Origin: Apiospora phragmitis
Lineage: Eukaryota; Ascomycota; Sordariomycetes; Amphisphaeriales; Apiosporaceae
Direction: 5' to 3'
DNA length: 64,000 nt
NCBI GenBank assembly: GCA_038363925.1
Contig: JAQQWL010000008.1
Span: forward strand, 2,418,001 to 2,482,000
Under the pieces are notes generated by a model. That model was not told the DNA's origin, made no database searches, and worked only from the letters and a program-made list of their open reading frames with translations. Each line of letters starts with the position of its first letter. Within the stretch, counting starts at the first letter, position 1. Both the position numbers and the translations under genes were made by a program. Of the stretch, positions 21,258 to 31,067 are shown one piece after another.

Positions 21258-21323
21258 TATTAGGGGCTATTTAAATTTAGGGGTCGCCGTTGCATGGGGT
21301 GACCGTAGCACCGTCAGCTGGCT
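21258..21323 (-). repeat. Right terminal inverted repeat of the Fot1-like element
   Basis: This is the reverse complement of the left repeat at 19271-19336 and is better preserved in GC. It is followed directly by TA at 21324-21325. Confidence 0.85.
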
Positions 21324-21373
21324 TACCCGTTATTATTTTAATAGAAATATTAACGAGGTTATAATTAAAATTA

Positions 21374-21676
21374 TTCCAGGGCGAGAACTTCGCGAAGAGC
21401 CTCGCGCTGGCCAATAAGTTCGCCGAAGTCGCGGGGCGCAAGCGGTGCTCCCCGAGCCAGCTGGTGCTGGCGTGGCTCACGGCCCAGGCTGGGAACTTCT
21501 TCGTCATCCCGGGGACCAAGAAGATCGCGTACGTAGAAGACAATTTTGGGGCGTCCAGGGTGCCGATTACGGAGGAGGAGGAGAGAGAGTTGAGAAAGCT
21601 GGTGGAAGAGGCGGGGGTCAGTGGCAGTCGAGGGTCGGTATTTGGCTCGTTTGTAGATACGGTTCCTCTCCAGTAA
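21374..21676 (+). pseudogene. Aldo-keto reductase, 3' fragment
   Basis: The frame from TTC CAG at 21374 to TAA 21674-21676 encodes about 100 residues: FQGENFAKSLALANKFAEVA, CSPSQLVLAWLTAQ, FFVIPGTKKIAYVEDNFGA. This is the cofactor-binding C-terminal part of aldo-keto reductases (PGTKK.....N pattern). It begins 48 bp after the TA flank of the transposon. The bases in between are AT-rich and in frame contain a stop, as if RIP had reached the edge of the gene. With the exon at 17652-17755 it forms the two remains of a single disrupted gene. Confidence 0.8.
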
Positions 21677-21777
21677 TCAGCAAGAGGCCTGTCGACAAGA
21701 GTTTATATATAGGTTACATACAGTCCCAAACTACTATTCTGTCTAATCCCCCCAATAATGTGTGTAATTCTGTGTTT

Positions 21778-22872
21778 CTATCCCTCGCTGCCTACCCGCA
21801 GCCCGGCAGCCTTCCGATTCTCCAGTACAATCTCATGCCAGGCCTCGAACGCAGTCTTGACTTGCTCATAGCGCGGGGACCCTGCCGGGTGCCGGCACGG
21901 CATCCCCTCGATCAACTCCCCTCGGTCGATTCTGTCTATCAGCTCGCCGTCGACCAACACGGAGATGGTGCCGACCCGCTCATACAAGAGCCCGCCATGC
22001 CCAATAGTGATCTCCGCACTACCGCCGGCCATGATCCGCAGATGGGACACGAGGTAGCGGGCGAGCCACTCGGGTCGAACCAGTTTCTGCTGGTATCCGT
22101 CGAGGACGCACTCGCGCTCGGCCGACAGCGCGGCCCGTGTACTGGCGGGCGTGGCGACATTTCATCTTCTCGTCGGGACCCGCCAGGAGGCTCTCGTCCG
22201 CGGGCGAGACGAAGTTCAGCACCAAGTGCTCCACGACGATGCGGCGGTCGACTTCTGTGCGCTGGTTCTCGGTCGCCGCGGGTCGACCGGTCGGCCCGGC
22301 TTTCAAGAACCGCTCTAGCGCGTAGTAAAAGGGGAAAGTAACGGCGGCAGGTCCACCGCCGTCCTTGCCTGCCCAGATACTGCGGAGCGGGGGGGGGGGG
22401 ATGAGCTTGGCTTGCTACTTGGCGAGGAGGGGTGGAAACTTACGTGTACTCGCTAGAAAAAACCGGCCCCGAAACCCCGCATCGTGCCAACTGGTCGGAT
22501 CGCGACATCGACCTGAGAGAACGTCGTGCGACAGACCGGGACGTGGGCAAACGTCACTTAGATCTCCCTCTCCTCCAGAAACATGACGTCCACTTTGCAG
22601 CGCCTGCCGTGGTCCGGAAGCTGCTTCAGTGCATGTTGGGTCTCGGCATATAGCTGTCGGTTGGCCAACATGAGAGCTGTAGCTGTGGGTTGCAAGGTCC
22701 GCGGTTCGTAAAGGACTCTGTCTTGCAGCAGCCGGCATCGCGCCTTGATATCAGTGATTGGTGTTCTGTCGGGTCCATCCTCTCGCTTCGTCGGTGTAGG
22801 GCGCGCTGACAATAGAACACAGTGGAGGATATCGTCGCGGATCTCGCGGGGTAGGCTGGTGAAAGAAGCCAT
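21778..22872 (-). pseudogene. F-box-like fungal protein, inactivated
   Basis: The minus strand begins MASFTSLPREIRDDILHCVL, an F-box-like start common in uncharacterised fungal proteins, and runs to FLEEREI followed by an in-frame TAA. The same frame then continues VTFAHVPVCRTTFSQVDVAI to a second in-frame stop (TAG), and a GTAAGT donor at 22443. Downstream on the minus strand are FYYALERFLKAG, VDRRIVVEHLVLNFVSPADE and, after a frame change near 22120-22140, CVLDGYQQKLVRPEWLARYL through IGHGGLLYERVGTISVLVD to the end at 21778. Both early stops are one C-to-T step from Gln codons. With a RIP-mutated repeat only about 0.5-1 kb away, RIP leakage is a plausible cause. A C/G run of 12 lies in the intron (about 22389-22400). 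Confidence 0.6.
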
Positions 22873-23355
22873 AATTGCGAGTACTAAACGGCTCGGTTGA
22901 TTGGACTAGCTCAAGAGCACTTCAAAGATATGAGAGAATGAATAACATGGATCAAATATCCAAATATATTTGCATCATTATCGCATGCATCATCTGCGTT
23001 GTGTACATTCTTCTTGGCTTGCGGGCCATTGGACGGTTGCCCCGACTGTGCCGCACTCCTACATGGTAGTATTACCGAGTTCACAAAGTAACCCAAAACT
23101 CTGTATCATTCGAGTGACATAATCAGTTATACCACCGACTAACATCTGGGGAAACATTGATCCTGTTATTATTCCATTGCACGTACATAGCCTAAAACAG
23201 TGGCAGCAGAATGCCGATTATCAAGTTATAAGGATAATCAGAAAATGACCTACACTAGACTGGAACATAGGAAACATCATATCGTACCTCCATTTGCTCG
23301 TCATATATCAGAAAGGTTCGACCCAATCAGGCGTGCACTGGTATGGAGGCACAAG
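22873..23355. other. Intergenic region
   Basis: This 483-bp spacer lies between the broken F-box-like gene and the thioesterase 3' end. I see only chance ORFs. Confidence 0.4.
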
Positions 23356-24421
23356 TCACAGCTTGGAGTCAGCGTCGGCTTTGAGCCGGAGCAGACATTC
23401 GGCCTCCACCGTCATGATCAGGCGCCCGGACTTCAAGTCCCAAGTCTGCTGGCGCACGAGCACCCTCCCGTTGCCACCCCACGAAGTGCTCCGCTCGAGC
23501 ACCATCCACTCGTCGGCCCTCACGAGGGGGTCGTGGAACGAAATCTTGTGGTTCATCGTGGCGGCCATGGTGATGTTCTTCATGCCCTGGCCGATCTGCT
23601 TAGGGTTGGCGTACATAGCGATGCCGATCAGGGATTCGTCGGACAGGTACGCCAGCGCGGCCAGGTTCAGGGATGGCACGGAACGAGTGCTGTCGGCCAG
23701 GGGCTCTTGGGAGCGCACGAAGGCGCGGACGCGGCAGTCCCACGGGTTCGTGGCCTGTTCGAAATCAAAGGGGCGCCAGTCGAAGGCCCCGCCCTCGGAG
23801 AAGCTGGGGGGCGGGCGCAGCTGGGCGCCCGAGCCGGAGAAGGCGGTCAGGATCTGCCGGTTCAGGTCCTCGGAGATGTCGTCGGGCCCGAGCCCGTCCG
23901 AGGTCGGCGGGGGATTCGCGTAATCTAGTACGTTCGCTGCTGCCGACTTATTGGCCCCGGCCCCGGCGCTCTGGAAGGAGATGGTGGCCATGAAGACGCA
24001 GGGGCCCTGACGGTCGCCGTCGCCGTCGCCGCCCTGGGTGGCGCGAACTACGCGTGTTGCAAAAGAGCGCCCATCCGAAGCGCGATCTACGCGATAGACG
24101 AGTCTTGCCTTGGAGGTCGCCGTCACGGGGTGGATAAAGGTGGCGTGTGAAGAGTAGACGTGCGAGTTGGTGGGTACGGTCGCGCTGGCGGCCGAGATGG
24201 ACTGTGCAAGCAGCAACCCGCCAAAAACGGCCCGCCCACCGGGCTGTCTTGTGAACGGGCTGCGAAGATGCACATATCGGGTTAATAACCAAATTTTTAT
24301 GACGAGGAAGGGATCACACTCTGTAAGGGAGTTCGTACTGTTCATTGGTGAAAGCATCGGCACCGGCGTCGGGAACCTGTAGCACAGCCACATATCGCTC
24401 AACCGGAGCGCTCGGGGCCAT
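23356..24421 (-). CDS. Acyl-CoA thioesterase II (TesB-like, double hotdog), peroxisomal
   Basis: The exons are 24318-24421 and 23356-24259, with the 58-nt intron in correct phase, giving 335 residues. Exon 1 encodes MAPSAPVERYVAVLQVPDAG. The junction yields YRVPFTRQPGGRAVFGG, where G-GRAVFGG-LLAQS is the first hotdog signature of TesB/ACOT8 enzymes. NHKISFHDPLVRADEWMVLE and RQQTWDLKSGRLIMTVEAE belong to the second hotdog. The protein ends in SKL, a perfect peroxisomal targeting signal 1. Hydrolysis of acyl-CoA in peroxisomal beta-oxidation is therefore expected. The short first exon was chosen over the longer in-frame upstream extension because it gives the family start and consensus splice sites. 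The frame is intact. Confidence 0.88.
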
Positions 24422-25720
24422 AATGAATGCCCACTCCGCCAGACAGACTTTAGTGGCGAAATCAATGGGCGACGCGAGAACGAAGGGAACAAATGGGCGC
24501 GTTCACTAAGAGACACCGGGCAGCAAATTAGACGATCCAAGATCGCATGTCTCTGGGAAATCGGTCGTATTCCACCGTCAGTAAAAGCCATAAAGCAAGG
24601 AGAAAGCATGGTGCGGAGCCCATACACACTGCACCAACCAGGCTTTTAGATCCAGGTCGCCTGGCTGCCTGTGCATAGCGGTGATGTTGTGCACTGCGAG
24701 ACACTATTGATGTTTGCACAGACGTTTTCGTCCCTTGCTTCCTCCAAACCCTTGCCAATACTCGTCGGCTCTTCTAGCTTGGCCAATAGGAAAGGACCAG
24801 TCGACGGCAATTGGATTCGGTGCCGCAATCCTGCATCGGTTTTCATCGTGGTGGACACCAAGTTCCAGGGGTTCCCCAGACTGACCAAAAAAAAAACCCT
24901 TGTCCACATTTCTCTTGGGCCAGACTGTCAAAATTGGCATACAAACCTGCCAATTAAGTACCAGGAGTGTTCTAACTATGACATGATGTTTGCTTGTATC
25001 GTATTGGTGTGGTCTGATTGCTGTCTAACATGTAACTTAAGGGATGCGTGCTCGGGGCAATTGGGACGTGGACTTCTCAGGCTAAAATTGACCCCACCAT
25101 GCTTGACCATACCTATCTCCCTCCAACCCTCCTTCGTCTTTCCGCGAGCAAATCTCCCGTGTATCCAGAGATCTCTATGCTTTTTATCATGCTTGGCCCA
25201 TCTTTCGAAAATGTCACGGTCATGTCACGGTCATGTATCCATTCTCCTGTGCTATTCTCGTGTAAACCAAGAGCACAAATTATGAGTGCTGGAGGGGTAA
25301 AGGGGTTGGTGCGTTAAAGCCAGCTAAGAACCTCTCGTCTGTCCTTGTCTAAAAGCGATGTCGCCGCAGTCTCACCCCCTTCATGTCTTGGCGATATCGG
25401 TCGCTTAGTTACTATATATATGAGAATAGGTATTTGGGCTTGCATTGTCTCAGTGGTAAGGTAAGCGCGAAATTCAGGTTTAATGAGGTATTAGAGAGAG
25501 AGAACCATACGGATCGGGATTATGAGACTTTCACGTGTCACTCATGGAACAGCCAAGGACGGATATTCTGACCATTGATACTGGGTTCTTCGCGGTCTCC
25601 TTTTCTGAAGGGCCTACTTCTAGTAAAGTAGTAGCATCGCTCATGATCTAATGGCCACCTGATCTCTGCAAATCCTCCATAGCCTGTCCTTCATTGACAA
25701 TGTGTGTGGCTCCCATCGCA
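24422..25720. other. Intergenic region
   Basis: These 1.3 kb hold the thioesterase promoter and nothing I recognise. There is a short tandem duplication ATGTCACGGTC at about 25213-25234. Only chance ORFs are seen. Confidence 0.4.
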
Positions 25721-27688
25721 CTACAACACTCCGTGCAGAATGGGAAACTGCATATCAGCGGACGGTGAAGCTCTCGCTACGTTGATTTTGAGTGCGGTGT
25801 CAAGATATTGCGTGATATGCAGCACTTTGGGTTTGCTGGGTGGGTTCTTGCCGCCTTCAGGAAACTCCTCAAGTTCAAATGGTTCCGCCATTGACGAATC
25901 AGAGTCATCTTGCACTGGGGAGCCTCCGCTCCTTGAGCACGTCCTAGCCATTGTCCTAGAAGTTAATCGAATGAATACAGGTACAATGGTGGACCGCATG
26001 GAAGACCTATTGAAAGTGAGGGACTGGAGCTTTGTCCGTGTTGGCAATCTTCGCGTTCCAAGAAAAGCCCATGCCCGATAGCGGCGTCTGTTGGGTTGAT
26101 AAATCGACTGTATCGACTGGTCTGTACTCGAAGCAAGACCTTATAGAGCCCATCCGTGACTGATAGCAAGAACATGCTGCTTTCTGCTGTGGAATCATCT
26201 GTCGGGGATTGTAACCGAGTCATCGTTCGGTAAAGGATCCTTCTCCATCATCGTGTCGTCGTAGGTAGTAACATCCTGGGTGATTTCGGCTGTGTGATAG
26301 CAAAGTCTTCTCAGGATTCCCACGAACTGTGGCGATCCTTCCGCACTTGTTGATTCAACTCCTATTTTGTCACCGCGAAGTTCAGTCAAAGCAAAGCATC
26401 GTTTCAAACGGAATCCCTTAGAAATGTCCAGCCAAGAAGCAACCAGCGCACTCGCTCCATACTGTATGGAAACAGTCGTTGATCTTTCGTCATACTTCAA
26501 GTTGTCAGGCTGCCTGAAGGTGCATCCAAGCGAGACGGTTGCTGCTAAGTGAAAACAGGTTTTCCAACTTATCCTTGGGCGATGGCAGGCAAATTCGTCA
26601 AGCAGGCAACAAACCCCGTCAAATATTGCGTCAGATGACTTGGATCCTGACGCATCTTTGCATCCCATCCATCGGCAATTGAGTGGTCAATGAGCATGAA
26701 CACCACCTTCAGCGCTTCAGTTCTAAGACAGCCGTCTCTGAATTTGAAGAGTGAGTCGTTCAGCACAGGCTTGGAGCTCTTTGCGCTGCCGTGGCTGTTC
26801 TTGGATCCCGAACAAAGCGAGCAAAAACATTTCCTCTTTAAACTTTTGAACGAGATCTTGCAGTATGGGGAAATTCTTATTGATACGTTCAAGAATGGGT
26901 TCGTATCTCCGGTCGCTCCCTATTCGGTTTCTGCTAGTCGGTGGTCCTCGACTCGGCCTTTCTCTTCGTTCATGCTCTGGCATGCTGCGATTTCTCTTCC
27001 ACACAATTAGTTTGTATTCCTCTTCTCTCCTCTTCTTACCCCCTTCATCTGATTGCCATCCATAGTTGATGATTCTGGAACGTGGTAGAGTAGCTCGCCA
27101 ACAGTAAGGTAGATTTGCTCTCGTCGTTTTGAAGCTTTGACGCCTCCGAGGAGGATTTGAAAAGACAAATCCCTTGAGTCGAGGTCAGGCCGACAACTCT
27201 TTGAGACAGCATCCAATTGATCATGAACCACGCAGTCTCCTGCGTACTCAACCTGAACTGTATTGTGGCATCACTTCCTCCCAACCCACGGTTTGAGCGA
27301 AGATGCAGAACTGTTGTCGTACTCCAGATCCACTGTGCCAACTCTCATCATTCCCTATTCGGAAATTGACTGGACATGAGTGTTTCAAGGCTGCCAGAGA
27401 TGACTCCTAGAACTTCGACCTTCGAGTTTATTCCTTTGCAACTGCTGCCTTTTGAACGGGACGTCTCAACATGGAGGTCAATCTCACGCTCCTCAGGCCC
27501 AGGACCTTATTGTATAAAATCTTCTCGTCGACTGTGACTTGCAGTCTACCATGAAAGTGATGTTGTAACCAAAGGGTCAAGTTCTGGAGCAGATGTTGGC
27601 TGCGGATGACAATGCGATTGTGTGGAGGCTTGAGAAAAATGGCCACATCCGGGAATTGATGGGGGTCTAGGTTATGCCCCGGGAACAA
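25721..27688 (-). pseudogene. Possible degenerate gene of unknown function
   Basis: Several minus-strand segments read like remnants of one protein but in changing frames and with stops: HQFPDVAIFLKPPHNRIVIR (about 27650), KRREQIYLTVGELLYHVPES (about 27080-27130), RYEPILERINKNFPILQDLV (about 26880), RTEALKVVFMLIDHSIADG (about 26690) and VSIQYGASALVASWLDISKG (about 26440). Composition is less GC-biased than in the true genes here. I recognise no family. It could be an old pseudogene, an intron-rich gene I cannot assemble, or chance. Confidence 0.25.
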
Positions 27689-27887
27689 ACATCCTTGAGC
27701 TCGTCTGGTAGATTGACGTTTTAGCCTCCGGAGTTGATAATATTAAGCCATATGCTTGAGACGATCTTATCCAAAACTGCCTTCAGCTGGATCCGCTAGG
27801 GTCCTGGCGCAGCAGCAGGACAGGCCTAGATGAAACTTGGTTTGCTGTTCGAAGGCCCAGGATATAGTCACATATGGCTTCAGAAAC

Positions 27888-28094
27888 TGTTGGAACAGCA
27901 GGAACTGAGGTTTTCCATACTACTCCAAAAGGGGTGCCTCGTGCCTACGCGCACGAACCCCTTTTCTGTTTCATAAAGAGGGATATACGATGCCCCTCGC
28001 AGCTCGTACTGAAGATAGACATGAACAACAGAATATAGCAATACAGCACCACTTGAACCCCCACTTGTACGTACGTACGAAAGCCCATTCAACA
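27888..28094 (+). mobile_element. Solo LTR of a copia-like retrotransposon, copy A
   Basis: It begins TGTTGGAACAGCAGGAAC and ends GCCCATTCAACA, that is TG...CA, and is flanked by a perfect 5-bp duplication GAAAC (27883-27887 and 28095-28099). A second, inverted copy lies at 38428-38588. Ty1/copia LTRs commonly start TGTTGGAA. No internal retrotransposon sequence adjoins it, so it is a solo LTR left by recombination. Copy A carries about 45 bp (27906-27950) absent from copy B. That part pairs with the adjacent shared sequence as a hairpin (AAAAGGGGT...CGTG with CACG...ACCCCTTTT). Confidence 0.85.
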
Positions 28095-29101
28095 GAAACA
28101 AAGTTTTCTTGACTGGTGAATCGAAATAGGCAGGCGACAGTAGACACCATCCATCGAAGATTCGGGTCCCTGGCTATGAGCAGGCCAAGCGAGCCAGAAG
28201 TCCTCAGGAATAGATGGCTAATGGGAAGCTCATTATTTTTTTTTCAGGATAGCCGGAAAGAGAGCCTCTCCAGTTGAGTTAGTTATCGCAAGACCTTTCG
28301 CCTTTTCAAGACAATCTTGAAGAGCAAAACGGCTGAGTTTTCTTCGCCCAAGCCATTCGCCAATTTCCAGAATGCCCGAAAGTATTGGACTGGACTTGGA
28401 CGACGCGTTTGAAACAGTGCTAATCAGATCGATAGAGCGGGCTGCCAGATCAAGACGACTTGTCTCGCTATTGGGGACGAGCTTGGAGAGGACATTGCGC
28501 TGCTACTTGCATTCGTTATTGCGAAGACCATATGCAGCTCGACTTCGATTGGAACTTGCTTGCTTTGAAGGCTGACAGTTCTGAGAAACAAGAAGGAACG
28601 AAACAAGAAATATACCTCGAATAAGCCTATAGTACTTAATTAAGTAGGAGTAAGCACCCGCCCGCCTTCAGGCTCTCGCATTTGTAGACCTCTTGAGCAG
28701 TTAGCCCAGGCTCTGAGAAGTGAGGCGCAAAGTGAGGCACTTGCATTAATCGCCGCGATCTTATTCGCAGGGTAATCAGTTGTGGTGTATTGCCTTGCAA
28801 AAATGTTCGATCGGCAAAACTGAGGTTTTGGGGGTGTCGACGAATAAAGGTCAAGATAAAAAGCCACCGGTAAGCTCGCCTTTCGTGTAGTGCCAGTCCC
28901 GGAACTGATCAACTTCTAATCCACGTCGCATTCAGTTGAGTCTCATGTTCCATGGTATGATATAACTCCTACATTAAAAGTATGAAGCACTCACCTATTC
29001 CATCGGTATATTTAAGGCCCAATTCAGCTTTGCTTCTGTCGCAAGTGCCATACTTCCACCATCGCAGCCGTATAGGTTTCTGTTATTGCAGGCGTCAATG
29101 G
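28095..29101. other. Intergenic region
   Basis: This is about 1 kb. Minus-strand text near 28270-28380 (ILEIGEWLGRRKLSRFALQD) could be a coding remnant, but stops interrupt it within a short distance. Nothing is assignable. Confidence 0.35.
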
Positions 29102-29461
29102 TCATATGTACGCTCGATTAACGTGAAAGCTTTTCCACGTCGAGCAGCCTTTTTTTTGACAGGGTGCTGTCATAGTTTCGCAAGCCGATTCACCTAGCGA
29201 GTATACCGACGTGGTGGAATCTCTCGTGGCTGACTCGGGACCTATGCGTTGGCTTGGGCTGTCACTGATCCCTGGTCTGTTCCGGTATTCACCAAATTTG
29301 TCGAGAACGATGAAAACAGAGGCTATGAAAATGACGAGAGGGGATATCTGTCCAAAAGTCAATGTACTCTCCCCTGTCGGTCCTTTTTCACTGCGAAGGT
29401 TTAGTTTAAAGAATGTGTTTACATCGTCTCGGTTCGAGGAGACGGCGAATAATGATGTCAC
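29102..29461 (-). pseudogene. Possible fragment of a fungal membrane protein C-terminus
   Basis: The minus-strand reading contains LTFGQISPLVIFIASVFIVL followed by DKFGEYRNRPG. A WTFGQ-like word leading into a hydrophobic helix and a short polar tail is a common ending of uncharacterised fungal transmembrane proteins. No upstream exons were found, so a gene remnant or chance are both possible. Confidence 0.25.
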
Positions 29462-31067
29462 CTACTAGCGGTAAGGCAACTGAAAATCAAAATGCGATAG
29501 TAACACTTGTCAGCTATCCCACCTCTAACGTAATAACACCGAAATCAGGTCACGTGTTTCCGGCCTTGCTTTACTTGTATTATGAAAGTTATATGAAGAG
29601 AACCGCGTGCTTCGTGATTTAGTACTAGTACTCCTAGAAGTACCTCTAGGTGAATTAGGTCTAATATCAAAAGCTATAGAGTTAGATAGTTGTATGGTAA
29701 CGCGAATACTTGGTCGCTATTACGTCTGTAGACAACTCGTTTAAGGTCGGCTGCTCCGCCGGTAAAAGTGGACAATCCGGAGTCCCCACTGGTACGCCCT
29801 ATCACAATAAAGCAGGGAGCACAATAAGCAAAGAAAGAAAATGAGAGAAAAAGCAGACAAAGTGCATTTGCCTACTTTCTAGGAATGGTAGGTCGGAATG
29901 CAAAGGAGCGGAACTTCTCAGGTATCTGCATGCGCAACACTGTGAAGGGTAATCGATGCGGCGAACATTTGTCATTCTGGGAGATCGCTTGGCCCCCAGA
30001 GGAAACGAACCAGTCTCTCGATTGGCTCCGAGGGGAACGTCGCGCGCCACCTGTGTAGGTATGCAGATGAAAGTGCAACTGTAGGCTATTTATGGGATGT
30101 ACGCTGTCGGCTACGACGCAGATTTCGTATAGTGGCTGATCGCGACGCAAATGCTGGGAGGGTGGATGGCCAGGCCTGCCAGTGGCAGAGTGAATCAGAC
30201 AACGCAGGCTTGCGGCCCCCGGTAGACATTACTGAGCAACGCCCGCCCAGATTGCTGCAGGAAAGACCAATCGTCGCATGCAGTCAGATTGGTAAGCAGC
30301 TTGTTCTCGAAGCGGCATCTACTCCGATTGATGAGGATGAATCTGTATCGATCGCGCGGGTGGAGGTTGGTAATTTGCAGAAAAATGAATGAATTGATCT
30401 GCTGGTTGCGGGCGGGCTCTTCAGTGCGCATAAGGCTCTGTGGGCTCTTCTACATGTAGTTAACGCACACCAACTAAACTCAGTGGAGATCGACAGCCCG
30501 AATGCCCCCAACGAGAAGGCTAGGTTTAATTGCACCGCCCCCCTGATTCAGGAACGAAGGGGGCCTGTTGAAATTGAAGCTTGCGAGCTTGTCTGCATTC
30601 TGCTAAATGCTGACTGCAGCTACTTATCCACCCAGCTGAAAACATGCTGACCCTATCGCGACTGGGGGGTCCTGCAGCCGGCAGATTCGTCGAGTCGAGG
30701 CAAAAAAAGAAAAGAAAGGAAAAGTGAGTTGTGACCATGAGCTATTATATCGAGTTGGGGCCGTCGTTCATCTTATTTGCCGTTCTCTCTTTCTGTTCCT
30801 TCTTTCGCTTACCAAATTCGCACGTTTTTAGTTTCCTCGACTTGTTCCAGCTACATCCAGCAAAGTTGTCACTCTGTCTCACCGTTTCGGCTTTCACGAT
30901 CCGTAGCGGCGGACGCTAGGTAATTAAGGAGCACGCCGGACCAACACGCTAAGACGCCGCCTTCGTATAATTTCTCAAGAAATATAAGAAGGGGAGAGGA
31001 GCCACCAGCAGCAGCACCAGCAGCAGCGCGGGATTCAGCCTTATTAATTCGAACACACACGCCCGCC
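29462..31067. other. Intergenic region upstream of the Cys-rich membrane protein
   Basis: In these 1.6 kb, overlapping short ORFs on both strands near 30130-30540 show no family similarity. The region 30730-31067 is pyrimidine-rich and likely promoter and 5' UTR. It ends with the short tandem CAGCAG repeat near 31008-31027. Confidence 0.4.

Larger units (their letters stand above)
19271..21323 (-). mobile_element. Fot1/pogo-type DNA transposon, RIP-mutated, nearly full length
   Basis: Both ends are flanked by TA (19269-19270 and 21324-21325), the target duplication of the Tc1/mariner-pogo superfamily. The terminal inverted repeats start AGCTAGCTAACAGTGCTACG on the left and AGCCAGCTGACGGTGCTACG on the right (reverse strand) and extend about 65-70 bp. 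The differences are mostly C/T or G/A. The transposase is on the minus strand: a pipsqueak-type HTH (KQAAEKYNIPR then LRARIHGRKTIK) near 21035-21100, then the DDE core RLIILDNYASYVSENF near 20310-20360, then LLFLPAYSLHLL-stop-PLDLNPF and NISKRDFF at 20000-20140. Stops repeatedly stand where conserved Gln (CAA) is expected, the direct mark of C-to-T RIP. Without a nested 130-bp insertion and its duplication, the element is about 1.92 kb, the size usual for Fot1. Confidence 0.88.
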
